A stretch of 64,000 nucleotides of DNA. Source: Macrolepiota albuminosa. Its lineage: Eukaryota; Basidiomycota; Agaricomycetes; Agaricales; Agaricaceae. Positions 36,071 to 48,804 of this stretch are shown here, in pieces (the stretch's first letter is position 1; each line of letters starts with the position of its first letter). A program made the position numbers and the translations under genes. The stretch covers positions 186,001 through 250,000 of the forward strand of contig JAMWFC010000113.1 in assembly GCA_027475525.1 (NCBI GenBank). The letters are read 5' to 3'. Under the pieces are notes generated by a model. That model ran no database searches. It was not told the origin of the DNA and worked only from the letters and a program-made list of their open reading frames with translations.

Positions 36071-36849
36071 TGGCGGATAGGGTCCGCTGTCTGCTGGTAT
36101 CTGGCCTATCCAAATTGGGGCATATTGCCGATATCAATGAGCGGTCTCATTAGATCTCTAGTACAATGGCTAGGTCCTGGCCATAGATATTTGATCATGA
36201 ATCTGAACTCTCTGAAGAAATGCAAGCGACCAAAAACAACAGTCATTAGGCAAAGGCCTGTTTGCTGAGGAAAGGACATAACTCACTCAGAACACACAAG
36301 GGTTGCTAGTCCTCATAACACAATGGCTACCACTGGGTTCTGTTCCTATTGTAACTGATGCACCACCTGCAGCATTTCCAGATGATGATAACTTTGCACA
36401 CTTGGACAATAATCCAACGGTAGATGATGTAGATGATAAAATGCCCGTATCTATAAGGCATGTAAATGTGATTTTAATATATGCAATTATTGAGAATGAA
36501 TTATTCAAGTTCATATATAGACACAGGCAGATTATCTTAATGACTTCATCAATCATATTGAACAGTTGCTCAATGGATTGCTTGGTTGTGAATCAATGAA
36601 TGACGTTACTGATTGCCTTGCTTATCCTGACCATTACCTTGCACAATGGTGATGCCGTGATTGTGTTGGGTCAAGAATATTCTGTCATGGATGTTTCTGC
36701 CACACGCACGACTCCAACCTGTTTCACCGACCTGAAGTATGGAATGGTAGGTATTTTCAACCAATAAATATGTCAGATACTGGAGGGTATTTCTATATCC
36801 AACACAATTCATTGCATGCAAACTGTCATCAAGGGAAGGTCAGATTCAG
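36071..36849. other. Transposon-rich spacer, no gene named
   Basis: A short acidic frame at 36303-36599 (+) and tRNA-like scraps (CTAGTACAATGGCTAGG near 36158) are visible, but nothing is strong enough to name. Confidence 0.35.
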
Positions 36850-37461
36850 GGCTCTTGAGGATCACCCATCCACCACATGCACCCCGCTTCTCTCCTCCCT
36901 CCTGACCTGACATCCAATGTCTGCTATGTCCGCTGGCATACCAGTGGACACCCACACTCCTCCTCTTCCTACTTTTTCTCCCCACCCCCATCCCTCTTCC
37001 ACCACCCCCCACGCTCTTCAAGATGCCACCCCATGCGGCAGATGCCTATGCACCCTGTTTCCTTCTCTCCTGCCCTGATGCCAGACAATGCTGGACAATG
37101 CCAGGGGTTGCTGATGGATTTCCATGGATGCTGACAGATACCAGCGGATATCCGGCGGATGCCGATGGATGTACAATGGATGCCAATGGATGCCAGCAGA
37201 TCACAATGGCTGCCAATGAACTCCAATAGATGCCAGCTGATGGCCAGCTGATGGCTGCTGATGCCAACACCCCTTCCAAGCCACAAAAACTCTTTTGGGA
37301 GGTATGCCACCCCCTTTCCACCTCAAAAAATCCATACGGGAACCTGCAGAAATGTAGGTGGGCATCTGTTCATTGTGTTATCCGACCTTTGAATCTATTC
37401 ATTAGTAACAGACCTGTGGTGCAATAGTTAAATGTGCGTTCCATTGCTGGAGGCTTGCCCA
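36850..37461 (-). mobile_element. Composite repeat with tRNA-like core, copy 3 (inverted fragment)
   Basis: It is the inverted counterpart of 28815-29330 and 63450-63980, including the GGATGCC-type minisatellite and the T+C-rich end. It stops inside the tRNA-like module at about 37461, where unrelated sequence begins. Confidence 0.65.
37413..37461 (+). ncRNA. Truncated tRNA-like structure
   Basis: It keeps the CCTGTGG acceptor half and the TGGTGCAATAGTTAAAT A-box region, then breaks before the B box. Confidence 0.55.
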
Positions 37462-40010
37462 AGCAAAGAATCAGTTTCAAGAAGCAAGCACACAAGCCCA
37501 CTACCCAGAGCAGCAAAACCACAACACTCAATAGTGCTGAGAATCCTAAGATCAAGCAGAAGTCAACTATCTAAAAATAGCAATATATCAAGTATATAGA
37601 ATCAAATACAAAATGTGCCAGAAGTTATAAGACAAAAATTGCCTCCGTCTACAAGCAGAGATGCACTCTGTTTCACTCATACTTAGCCTACAGAAGTCTG
37701 GTGTTTTCTCCAGAAGATGGAGAGCCTCTTCAAGGCTGCAGAAATAAGTGATGATGGAAAGAGGAAGGAAAGGGTGACTGAATATGTAGATGCAGAGACA
37801 GACAGTTAGTGGAGAGGTTTGGACAGTTTTAGTGATGGGTCAAGTTGGGAGATCTTGGTCAAATAAGTCCAAGATTCATATTCAGAGACAATCTCTGAGG
37901 AAGGAAGTGTGGCTGTACTTAACAAGATTTGCTAGAAACATGCCTGGTTAAGCCAAAATAACTCTGAGATACATGCACTTGTTCAGAAGTTCTGTGCTGA
38001 AGCAAAGAAGTTGACAGTAGTGCTGGGAAATGGTGCACTAGTTGAGAAGTTCACTAGATGCTTTACTCTAGCATTCCAGAAACTTCTTTTGGCTCAAGCA
38101 CTGCAAAAATATGGATACTATAATGATATCAATAGAAAGAGACACAAAGATGATAGATATGATCTGAAGAAAATTATCAATGTAGTGGCTATTTTGGTTG
38201 ATTCTGGAACTTCATTCCAGTACAATGACAGTCCACAGAAGAAGGTCCCAGGATTGATCAAAGTCAAGCAAGAGCTAGATTTAGAGACTGAGAAGAGGTT
38301 GGCCAATCTTTAGGATGGGGTCATGGCTCTGGAGAAGGAAATGAGCAGTCTGAGGGGGTTCATGCAGACAATGAACAATGAGTGGAAGACAAAAGTCAGG
38401 CTCCTATGCAGGAAGGTCTGCAGAATTGAATGGGATCCTGCCCAGGCTCTACAAACAGTGCAGTTTCAAGGGAGCAGCAATTCAGCTGCTGGAATAAACT
38501 GTTACCATTGTTGGGAGCTGGGACATAGGACCAATGACTGTGAATACCTCAAAACCCAAGTCCAAGAAGGCAACCTTATTCTTTTTAAAGGCATGCCTAA
38601 GCTATCTTCTGGGGATCCTATTTCTAGGAATCTACTTAATGTGTCTCCAAAAGAGAGGGTCAATGCTATCATGGATTCTAAGGCTGCAGCTTTCTATGGC
38701 TGGATAGAAGAACTAGTAACAGTTGTGTCTAGTATGGCTACCTATGTGCAGGCAGTACTCAAAGAGAGAGAGGACTTGGAGAAAAAGATAGAGGAGCTGC
38801 AGAACTTGGTGTCAAGTCTGATAACTACTAGGAGTCAGACTTATGAGAATGGCACACAGCAGCAGAAACAGGAGGGTTTTTAGAGAACTCAAGGATGGTG
38901 GCAGATGGAAGGGTCCAGCCTGAATTGAGGATACTACTACTACCTGAGAGTGATCTGAAAAGGCAAAGGGGAGTTATAGAAGTAGGAAAAGGAAGCATGC
39001 TTTTTGAGCAGGTGCCTGCTGTAAATGGAGATAAACTAGTAAAATCTTAAAATGACAAGAAAGAACTGTATCAACCCAGAGTGTGGCAAAGAAAGGAGGA
39101 TGCAAAATATTGGATAATGAGGTGACAATTTCTACAAGGGAATTGTTGAAGGTGCCAGCCTTACAGGAGACTCTGGAGAAGACCTTGGAGAAGGAGGGAA
39201 GGTGCTACCAAGTGGACAGCAGCCAAGATCTTTGCACAGGAGGATAGATGTGCTTTTGTAATGAGCCAGGTCAATATGAATGACTTGCCTCAACCAGGCT
39301 ACCATATCTCTCAGAGTGAAGAAGAGGGGATCCCAAAGAGGTCAGTCATTCATGAAGACTGTGTGGCTACCTTCTTAGAACAGATTCCACTATGAAATCA
39401 GCCAAAAGTGCTTTATGTGGCTAGAGACTTACAAGTGTCAAGGTCTCTGTACCCCAGTGTAAATGACAAAGCAAAGGTAGAGGCTATATTAGATAGTGGG
39501 TCTCAGATTGTGTGCATGGTCTTGGACAAGAGACTAAGTTTGGGATTGACTTGGGATCCTGATATAAGGTTGTGCATAGAGTGCCAATCAACAGGTTAAT
39601 GAGCCTTTGAAGATGGCCAGGAATGTGCCCTTCAAGTTTGCTGAGGGTTTCACAATATACTTGCAAGTGCAAATATTTGAGAAATCTGCTTATACAGTAT
39701 TACTAGAGAGGCCATTTGATACAGCCACTAAGAGTGTGCAGAACTTGAAGAATGGTAGCTATCAGGGATTCTAATACTAAGAAGAAGACTATACTACCCA
39801 CTTTTGAGAGAGGCAAGGCACACTCTAATGGCAACACGGAGTTGGGAAAAGCTTTAGCCTTGAGGAATTGATTCCAGATCAATGAGAGGCTGCAGTAATG
39901 ATAGAGGGGAGTGAGGAGGATGGTTTTGAGATCAAGAGGTATTGTGTTAAGAAGAAGAGTTTTGAGAAGCAAGAACTCAGAGATCTGTACTTGACTTTCA
40001 ATTTTTATAT
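37462..40010 (+). pseudogene. Decayed Ty3/gypsy-type gag-protease
   Basis: Frames at 38011-38313 and 38323-38883 read as one gag protein, with a zinc knuckle CYHCWELGHRTNDC (CX2CX4HX4C) near 38503. A retroviral-type aspartic protease follows near 39480 (AILDSGSQIVCM), and a later segment resembles the protease end (TVLLERPF). Stops and shifts lie between the parts, including a TAG joining the two gag frames. No reverse transcriptase is visible before the NLR gene begins, so the element is truncated. Confidence 0.7.
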
Positions 40011-40501
40011 GTAACAATTTCTCTCACATTACTGGCCACTGTTTCTACATAGATAGTACTACAACATTGTTATTACAAGGAATTCCTCCTGACATTGTCA
40101 AGATCATGGGAAGGTGGACATCTGATTCTTTTCTTTGGTATTGACAATCTTTGGAAATTATTGTACCTATGTACATTGAATTGTTGAGACCCATCATGTC
40201 TCTGAGATCAACAATAGCCTTCAGTAGAGGTGTACCTTATCACTTTATTCATCTGCCTTGGCTACCGCAAATTGAGAATTTACAATAAGTTGCATGAGAA
40301 GAATTGTATTAAGTTCTGATTCAACTTAGTCATGCAAGCACAGCTGCTAAATATAACTTCTGTGTATATAACTTTAACAGTTCTTTAGTGTTACTTTTAA
40401 AATAATAAAATGTAATAGAGTTAATTTTTTAAAATGGGCAGAATGATAGATGATTTTTCTATATAGTAATAAATGGCTACAATAAAAATATAATGCATAT
40501 C

Positions 40502-43500
40502 TTAATAATTATAGCAATGTCTCCATTTCTCTCCAAAGAGACAAAATGAAAAATTTACATATAAAAATCTGGTTGATGAGATAACAAGAGTATTTGAAGG
40601 ATGGTATACTATGTTGAAAACAGATTTTGGAACATATATCAGACGATGTTGAGTGGGAAGTAACCAAATGCAGTTGCTGAATAAAATCATTGAAAGATTT
40701 GACATACTAAACTGCAGGCTATAGAGAATATCCTGCACTTTTACAAGACTGTCAGCTGAATGAAAGACAATGCTTTTGCCATCATATGAAAATGCAACAG
40801 ATCTGACCCAGTCAATGTGATCATTCAACTTCTGCAGCTGTGCATCACTGGAAGCATCCCACACTCTTATAGACTTATCACCTGAGCCAGAGACAATGCT
40901 TTTGCCATCAGGTGAAAATGCAACAGATGTGATCCAGTTAGTGTGACCATTCAACTCCTGCAGCTGTGCACCACTGGAGGCATCCCACACTCTTACAGAC
41001 TTGTCACCTGAACCAGAGACAATATTCTTGCCATCAGGTGAAAATGCAACAGATGTGACCCAGTTAGTGTGACCATTCAACTCCTGCAGCTGTGCACCAC
41101 TGGAGGCATCCCACACTCTTATAGACTTGTCAGTTGAGCCAGAGACAATGCTTTTTCCATCAGGTGAAAATGCAACAGATGTGACATGGGCAGTGTACCC
41201 ATTCAACTCCTGTAGCTGTATACTACTAGAGGCATTCCACACTCTTATAGACTTATTACCTGAGCTAGAGGCATCCCATACTCTTATAGACTTATCACCT
41301 GAGCCAGAGACAATGCTTTTTCCATCAGGTGAAAATGCAACAGATGTGACCCAGTTAGTGTGACCATTCAACTCCTGCAGCTGTGCACCACTGGAGGCAT
41401 CCCACAGTCTTATAGACTTATCACCTGAGCCAGAGACAACACTTTTGCCATCAGGTGAAAATGCAACAAATGTGATCCAGTTGATATGACCATTCAACTT
41501 CTGCAGCTGTGCACCACTGGAGGCATCCCACACTCTTACAGACTTGTCAGCTGAGCCAGAGACAATGCTTTTGCCATCAGGTGAAAATGCAACAGATGTG
41601 ACCCAAGTAGTGTGACCATTCAACTTCTGCAGCTGTGCACCACTGGAGGCATCCCACACTCTTACAGACTTGTCAGCTGAGCCAGAGACAATGCTTTTGC
41701 CATCAGGTGAAAATGCAACAGATATGACATGGTCAGTGTGACAATTCAACTTCTGTAGCTGTGCACTACTAGAGGCATTCCACACTCTTATAGACTTATC
41801 ATTTGAGCCAGAGACAATGCTTTTGCTGTCGGGTGAAAATGCAACAGATGTGACCCAGTCAGTGTGACCATTCAACTCCTGCAGCTGTGCACCACTGGAG
41901 GCATCCCACACTCTTACAGATTTGTCAGCTGAGCCAGAAACAATGCTTTTGCTATCAGGTGAAAATGCAACATATGTGACCCAGTTAGTGTGACCATTCA
42001 ACTCCTGCAGCTGTGCACCACTGGAGACATCCCACACTCTTACAGACTTGTCACCTAAACCAGAGACAATGCTCTTGCCATCAGGTGAAAATGCAACAGA
42101 TGTGACATGGTCAGTGTAACTATTCAACTGCTGTAGTTGTACACCACTAGAGACATCCCACAATCTTATAGACTTATCACCTGAGCCAGAGACAATGCTT
42201 TTGCTATCAGGTGAAAATGCAACAGATGTGACCTGGTCAGTGTGACCATTCAACTCCTGTAGCTGTACACCATTAGAGGCATCCCACACTCTTACAGACT
42301 TATCACCTGAACCAGAGACAATGCTTTTGCTATCAGGTGAAAATGCAACAGATGTGACCCAGTCAGTATGACCATTCAACTCCTGCAGCTGTGCACCATT
42401 AGAGGCATCCCACATTCTTACAGACTTATCACCTGAACCAGAGACAATGCTTTTGCTATCAGGTGAAAATGCAACAGATGTCACCTGGTCAGTATGACCA
42501 TTCAACTTCTGCAGCTGTTCACCACTAGAGGCATCCCACACTCTTACAGACTTGTCAGCTGAGCCAGAGACAATGCATCTTCCATCAAAAGAAAATGCAA
42601 CACAAAATACTGATTCCATCTGCAATATATGAATTTCTGCCAAAGTAGTTTTTTCATTGCCTGTCACAGATGGAATTCTAGAAAACTTCTTCTTCCAGTT
42701 ATGTAATATTGGGCTGTTTACTGGCCATGCTGCCAATGCTGACATGTATAGATGTGGTGTTGATAAAGCTGCTGGACTTGTAGCAAAGTCAGCAGCAAAG
42801 TTGGCTATTTCAATAATACCTTGTATGAGAAATGAATTATCATAAATATTTTGCTGTTATAAATTTAGCTGTGAACAAAATTTGTATTAGAGCTATTCAC
42901 CTTTTTGATAATATCACAGACTTTTTGAAGCATCAAATGGCATTCTTTAGATAGTTTCAGTAAATTCATTGCTTCTATCCAAAAAAGAATTTTAATATCA
43001 AGAAAACTTTCTATTTGTAACTGGAGATTTTGGTACTTGTTAGTTGCAGCCTTAATAAAATGTCCGGCCCAGTATTTACAAGCATACTGTAGCACTTCTG
43101 AGATTTTCTCTTTAACACAATTTTCCAGGTTGGTAACTTCTGAATCTAACAGAAATGATGAAGGCATGTTGCATATATCAAAGTGGAGATCTCTCATCAT
43201 TATGTTGAAGCAATGAGAAGCAAGCAATGCATGATGAGATGTTGCATCACAAGACATATTCTTTATATAATTTGAAGAGACATGCAAAGATCTCAAAGAA
43301 ATTCTAGATGCTTGTATATAATTCATGATAAAATCTGGAAAAGAAGCATGATACCAGAAAACATGACCTTCTTTTTTATAAAGAACAGCATGAAGCTTTT
43401 GTACAATATCATCAGCTTGCTGCTTGAGAATTTCTATATTTTTTGTGTTACATTTAGAATGAAGTCCTGCAGCAACAGAAGTAGATATACGATCTTCTGC

Positions 43501-46066
43501 ACAAAGAATAGTGTGCAAAATTTCCAAGCGATCAGCAATAAAAATTTCTTCACTTGTACTAAATGCATCAGACAATATTTGGCAATATAAGTTGTTGATT
43601 AATACTATTGCACTAGGAAGATATGAGAATCTTATATCAATTGTAAAGTTAAGCAGCTTTCTCATTAAAATCTGCTTCTCTTCTGGAGTTCCTGATGATA
43701 TGTATTTTACAGCTGTTGAAGCATAAATAAATAAACAATTTGCTTTATTACCAAGCTCTCGAAGTTCTGGCTTATTCACAAAATCTGGAAGTTTTGCATT
43801 CAAATATGTCATAATATCCATATCAGCATCTTCAGAAGGAATATTCTGAAGATAACAAACTGAATCAGATGAAAAACACTTGCATAGTTCTGCAAGGTCA
43901 GGATCTGGTCGACTTGTTACAAGAAACTTAAGACCAGTCAAATGATTTTTTTCAATCATAATAAGTAATTGCTTGAGAAATTCTGAGCCTCCTTTGTTTT
44001 CAACTTCATCCAAAGCATCAATCACAATAAGATATGGTGGTAGATTAGAAGAATAACTAGTCATAACTTCTTTCCAAGGATTTACTAACAAATTTTGCAT
44101 TTGTTTCTTTAAATCCTTGTTAACTGAATCTTTATCTACTTTTTGAAAAGACTTGGCAAAGAACTGTGAATGACAAGCAAGCTGATAAACAAGAGTAGGA
44201 ATGATGTTTTTTTGGCTTCGTGTATCTTCAAATTGCCTAGAGCAAAAGAAACTAGCCTGCAATATTTGCAATACATTATTGCCCTCTTCAAAATCTTGAG
44301 CTATAGTATAAGCAATTGTTGATTTTCCAGATCCTGCATGACCAGTCAGCCAAAAAACCTGTGGACTACTATCTGATGTATTTTGAGCCCAATTGCTAAT
44401 TTTTTTAAGAATTTCAACACGTGTTCCTGGTGTGCATGGTTGACGAGACAATGTTTGCACATCATCAGAATTAGCATCATATATAGCTCTGTGAGCATGG
44501 GGCCAGCCAGACAATTTCGATTTCTAAAGCTCAAATAAATACACATTATATCAAAGTGCTTTTCAATAACTTACTTCAAGTAGTTTTTGTGATTCACAAA
44601 CATTTTTATCAATTTTTAACATTAATATTGACTAAAAAAAAGCATGTTAAAACTTTAGCAAAATAGTTGTATAAATATCCATGCCTGAAAAATATTTGTT
44701 TGATCATTGATATAATTGATAATGTGGTTTATTTTTGACTTGTTTTCTTCACTGTTCATAGTTTTGCTAAAACCAGACTTTTTTGACATTTCCACAAGTT
44801 CTTCAAATTTATCATTCAATATTCTGCAATATATATTAACTTAAAGAAAATAAGAACAACATTAAACCTACTTTACAAAGCCTTTTATAACATTGTTCAA
44901 GTCTGTATTTTCATCATTGATACTTGTTAGAGCATTAAGAAAGTCTCTGATTCTTGCAAGCTGAAGATCAAGCTCATCATTGTTATTAGAAACAGCCTAT
45001 AACTACTTTTAATATATATATCACAAAAAACACAAACAAACTCACATTTATCAGCTCCATAAAAGCATTAAAAGATGCAAAAGGAACTTGAAGTGGAATT
45101 CCAGATAATGATTTGTCAACCTTCTTGAGCAAGAGCTCAATGCCATTCAAAGCTGTGTGAAGTCTATCCTTTATCATAATGTTTAAACTATGGTCTCTGG
45201 CAGAAGATGCCTGAGATATAGCTAAACTACCATCATGACTTCCTCCTTCAGTAAAAATTCATTAGTACCACTGTATATATATATATAAATCTGGTGAAAT
45301 GTATCATACCCAATTCATTGGTGGAAGAAGCATTGATCTGAGAGTTCATGTCAACTATAATGCCCCTCATTCAGTTATTAAGATTGGTAGATCACTTGAA
45401 TAAAATTACCTGATGTCACACATCCTTTCCCAGTTGATACAGCATCAGATTGACCCATATTGGTAAAAGCTTGAATTGTGAAACAATTATTATGATTCTT
45501 TGCAGTATGAATAATCATCAATCACTGACTGGTACTTGTCAAATGTGTGTTAACTTGAGATGCTTGCACAACACCTTCAGAAGCGGTCACTTTCAAAAAC
45601 GTGAAGCATAAGAGGCACATTTCATACTCACTGTTTCCTTGTACTGTAGACCCAGCTGTGTCGGCAGGGATAGATGAGGTATCTTCACTGGTTGTCCCTT
45701 TTGAGATCTGTTCAGGCCCACAATGACAGATGAAATGGACTTGACACTCACTGAATCCAGTGTCTTCTCTGTTAGTTGGCGGTGCGGCCAATGAAGGCAT
45801 GGAGGCAGAGACTTGGGTGCACATTGAGACACCCGGACCTGGGCAGCGAAGATGCATGTATGCCTACCTGTATTCATCGGGCCTGACAAGAACGAAAGTT
45901 GACTCGGAGAACCATTTCCGGGTACACGACGAGAATCTGCTGCGAGAAAAACATTCGGGACATTGACTTGGGTGCCTGCAGTACGACGCCTGAACATTGA
46001 ACGAAACCTTTGAATAATTCGTTGCCGCCTTGAAGAGGGCTTGCTGTCTTGCTGAGGAGTAGACAT
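40502..46066 (-). CDS. NACHT-WD40 NLR (NWD family), 13 exons
   Basis: This is a STAND-type NTPase receptor of the fungal NACHT-WD40 group, whose known members control non-self (heterokaryon) recognition and are proposed immune receptors. Minus-strand exons are 46066-45928, 45867-45839, 45811-45752, 45707-45632, 45589-45530, 45469-45410, 45354-45310, 45245-45046, 44996-44872, 44823-44685, 44631-44575, 44523-42901 and 42853-40502. Every phase closes, giving 1,654 residues. The N-terminus is basic (SSRRQRIIQRFRSMFRRR), then Ser/Thr-rich, then helical. The NACHT P-loop GHAGSGKST is at about residue 391 and Walker B LIVIDALDE at about 495. The family linker PHLYMSALAAWPVNSPILHNW precedes the WD array (about 953-1586). 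A conserved tail (VYHPSNTLVIS...EKWRHCY) closes the protein. One intron (44632-44684) has a GC donor; the rest are GT-AG. The Ser/Thr-rich 5' exons are the least certain. It is flanked by transposon remnants. Confidence 0.9.
40709..42610 (-). repeat. Near-identical 126-bp WD40 repeat array (14 + 1 degenerate)
   Basis: Fourteen units of 42 residues follow the pattern VTSVAFSPDGKSIVSGSGDKSVRVWDASSGAQLQELNGHTNW. Variation is concentrated at a few positions (T/I, G/S, A/G, V/I/L, and the residues after NGHT). A fifteenth unit at the 3' end has decayed (VRSVAFSYDGKSIVFHSADSL). Unit 11 contains an extra 13 residues (SGNKSIRVWNASS) copied from a neighbouring strand. Confidence 0.95.
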
Positions 46067-46473
46067 ATTCAATGAGTAATAGAGCGATAAGGTGCGGGGA
46101 AAGATAGACAACAGTAGAATACGGTTGCCCCGAGTACATGTCAGTCTAGCCATTTTTATGCATAAGCTCAATATGTCAAGACTAAATCACAAGTGGACAG
46201 CCTTAGGCCAACTGACTTCATGCTGTTACCAGATCGAGCTTGTCATTCTCTCACAGCACACAAGAATTCAATAGTACTCGCTTCAGATCATCAATGCTAC
46301 AGATCTCATTTCCCCCTTCTATTGAACTCCTCCGTTCACGTATACCAAGAACCTCACAGCCATAATAATTACCAAGCCGGCCATATAGCCAATATCACGA
46401 CAAATAGTCCCGATCGAGCGCCAAGCGATGAAACATACTGTCAGAATTATTAGCTGACAAGGCCCTAGAGTGT
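46067..46473. other. 5' flank of the NLR gene
   Basis: This contains the presumed promoter of the NLR on the minus strand. I see no clear TATA element and no coding exon. Confidence 0.45.
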
Positions 46474-46795
46474 GAATTTCGTAACGCGAGCCTCCTCGCA
46501 GACTTCGACTCTTCCAACGATCGATCCCGCCACCGCCCTCGCGGACGTCCTCCGCACCATACAGCTGTGTCGTGGCGCCCCTGAGGGGCTCCGGCACCGG
46601 CAAAGGTAACGCAAAGGACACGACTACACCACAAATGTTTGTCATCGGCGACTCCACAGACGCATTTGGCGCCATCGCGGCGGGAAATAACGCATATTAT
46701 CAGGTGCGTACTGGTGTTTTTTTCTCTCAAACACGTCATTGAAAGGGCATAGTCGCAGCACGCAACGTTCTTCGGCTCATCCACAGAGCGTAGCG
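46474..46795 (+). pseudogene. AIF/AMID-like FAD-dependent oxidoreductase, C-terminal fragment
   Basis: The segment MFVIGDSTDAFGAIAAGNNAYYQ (46630-46701) is the second FAD-binding ATG/GD motif region of pyridine nucleotide-disulphide oxidoreductases. After a GTGCGT donor and TAG acceptor, AARNVLRLIHRA follows in a different phase, which fits the helix that normally comes next. Upstream exons of the enzyme are absent and the phases do not join, so it is an isolated fragment. Alternative identities within the oxidoreductase superfamily are possible. Confidence 0.45.
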
Positions 46796-46799
46796 AGGC

Positions 46800-47200
46800 A
46801 GCTGTTGGTTCTCATTTCCATGAATGGTGCGCCGCGAGCACTTATTTCCCATGTACATGTGGTTCATGTCGTGGGTGCCTCCGAAGTGGTCTCGAACACG
46901 ATCAGTAGGCGCGTCGAGAGGGTTGGCAGAGTAAACCACCTGTTTAGAGAGTAGGCAACGAGGAAGAGTTGATGGACTAATACAGCATACCTTCAATCCT
47001 TTGATGAATTTCATTGGCGTCATCATCATTTGAATGAGGACATCTTGAATCATCTTGTCTTCGGGAAGAGGCATCGTCATCATTTTGGTAGTTTCCTCTT
47101 GCACAACCCTTCCAGCCAGGAAGTTCGAAAACGGGTTGGTATAGTACCATCCTGCTGTGAGAACCGATCATGCCTGAAAAAGACGCGGTGAGGGGTAGTT
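46800..47200 (-). pseudogene. Unrecognised exon pair, minus strand
   Basis: After an acceptor near 47152 the minus strand reads GWYYTNPFSNFLAGRVVQEE and then TKMMTMPLPEDKMIQDVLIQ up to a GTATGC donor near 46990. A second exon begins VVYSANPLDAPTDRVRDHFGG near 46940. The pair has proper splice borders and protein-like composition, but I do not recognise the family and find no start. It is probably a displaced gene fragment. Confidence 0.35.
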
Positions 47201-47271
47201 CCTCAGACGTCACTATTCACCTACACTTGCGTATTCCAACCTGCTTTAAGACACGGTCTCTTCTTGCAGGT

Positions 47272-48763
47272 ACTATACTGCTTCATCAACTAACACTCAC
47301 CACCGCTCTCCAAATTGATACTATACAAGTAAAAGTGTCCTTCCGACGAGACGACCATCACGTGTGGAGTCGTCCTTAGCAGCATCAGCACGAGCAAGTG
47401 AAACAAATTAGTCAACATTTATACAGAATTCGTTTTTACATGCACGGGCTAAGGGCGACGATACAGCGTGCGCCGGGCGCGGGGAGACGGAGGAACGCGA
47501 AATCTCGCGAGGGTTCCCAGAGCTCGGTGAGCGTCGTGGGAAGGCACCCGCCCACGGAGTGTGTGAGTGATTTGGTGACATTTGCGTCGGAGGCTTGAGC
47601 TGTAGTGAGATTAGATGAGATTAGATGAGATTAGATGAGATTAGATGAGATGAGATTAGATTATGAGAGGAGAGGAGGAACGCACGAGACGCTTAGAGCG
47701 GGTTTCTTGTCTACAAAGGTGTCGTAGCCTGTGTCTCTGCTGTCAATAGAGTCAGATTCTGTAGGCGGGCTCGCAGGCTGTGATGGAGACTGGGACTGCG
47801 GGCGCTGGGGGCCGAGCTTGAAAATATGTACGGTATCATGTGCAGAGCTGACAGCGAGTGTAGACATCAAATTAAAATTGAGAGAATATATACGTGCTTC
47901 GCGTGTGCCGCGGCGGAACTGGTAGAGCTTTTCGGCAGCGGGGACGCTCCAGACGCGGATGACGGTGCCTTTGTCGGAGGCGGTGGCGAGCAGGGTGCCG
48001 GTGGAGTTGAGGGAGAGGAGCAGATGGGGGACTTGTGCGCGCGCACGACGTTTGCGACGGTAAGAGAGCGGGTGGAGAAGAGGAGGACGTCGCCGGTGGG
48101 AGGCGGGCCGGTGGGGGCGGGGAGCGAGGACGGGGAGGGGAGTGGAGCGGGATAGGCGAGGTACGAGTTGTCAGCAGAAGGAGAGAGGGCGCAGATTGCT
48201 GGGAAAGGTCAGCGCGTGCGGAGAGGGAAGCGGGACACGGACCGTCGGGGTTGTTGGTTGTTTCGATGACATGGAGCAGACGCATGTTGGAGATGTCATA
48301 GATGTAGATTTCAGCAGCGAGGACAATGACAAGAGTCTTGCGGTTCATCTTGACTGCGAGAATGGACGATGGGAAAAGCAACTCGCAGATCATCGATTGG
48401 CGCTGTGGCCGTCAGCGCAGGCAGCTTGGACAACAGCGAAGACAAACCTTGGTGTTGACAATCTGGAGCTTGCGTGGACTCGACTCTGGCTGGTCAGCAG
48501 CACCCACGAGCGCAAGTAGTGACGTGCAGAAGAGCATTTCGACGATACCACTACCACGCGCGCCGTCGTCTGCAGAGTGTCAGCAGCGCACTCGCGGTCA
48601 GCACAGACGCACTCATGGTGTACACGCGCCCAAATGGGTCGCAGTTTGTGATGCTGTATCCCGTCCGCGTCCCCACAGAGATGCAGCTGCAGCACCGTCA
48701 GCACCGCCCTCTCTGTGCAGCGACCACATACGAGAAATCCTGGTTAAAGTTGGCAAACAACAT
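47272..48763 (-). pseudogene. Broken second copy of ATG18
   Basis: It is colinear with the intact gene at 16854-18545 through seven exons. The ATG (48763) and N-terminus [11 protein letters not shown] are kept. It has lost the terminal exon; homology stops at the end of exon 7 near 47272. An 8-bp deletion lies in exon 6 (near 47575) and a 1-bp deletion in exon 5 (near 48020), both shifting the frame. A 3-bp in-frame loss removes one Leu near 47856, and a 6-bp insertion lies near 48552. The shared 5' flank is only about 20-35 bp. Substitutions relative to the intact copy are mostly transitions. It is a non-processed (intron-bearing) duplicate. Confidence 0.9.
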
Positions 48764-48804
48764 CAGTCCGTGGGAAGTTGCCCCTGAGTCTGTTGTCTGA
48801 ATGA

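Noticed and set aside
40709..42610. WD repeats as a DNA satellite
   Set aside because: The 126-bp period keeps one open frame with WD40 residues and sits in a complete NLR gene.
46395..46784. Minus-strand frame of 129 codons
   Set aside because: It is antisense to the oxidoreductase-like exon, which carries a recognisable FAD motif.
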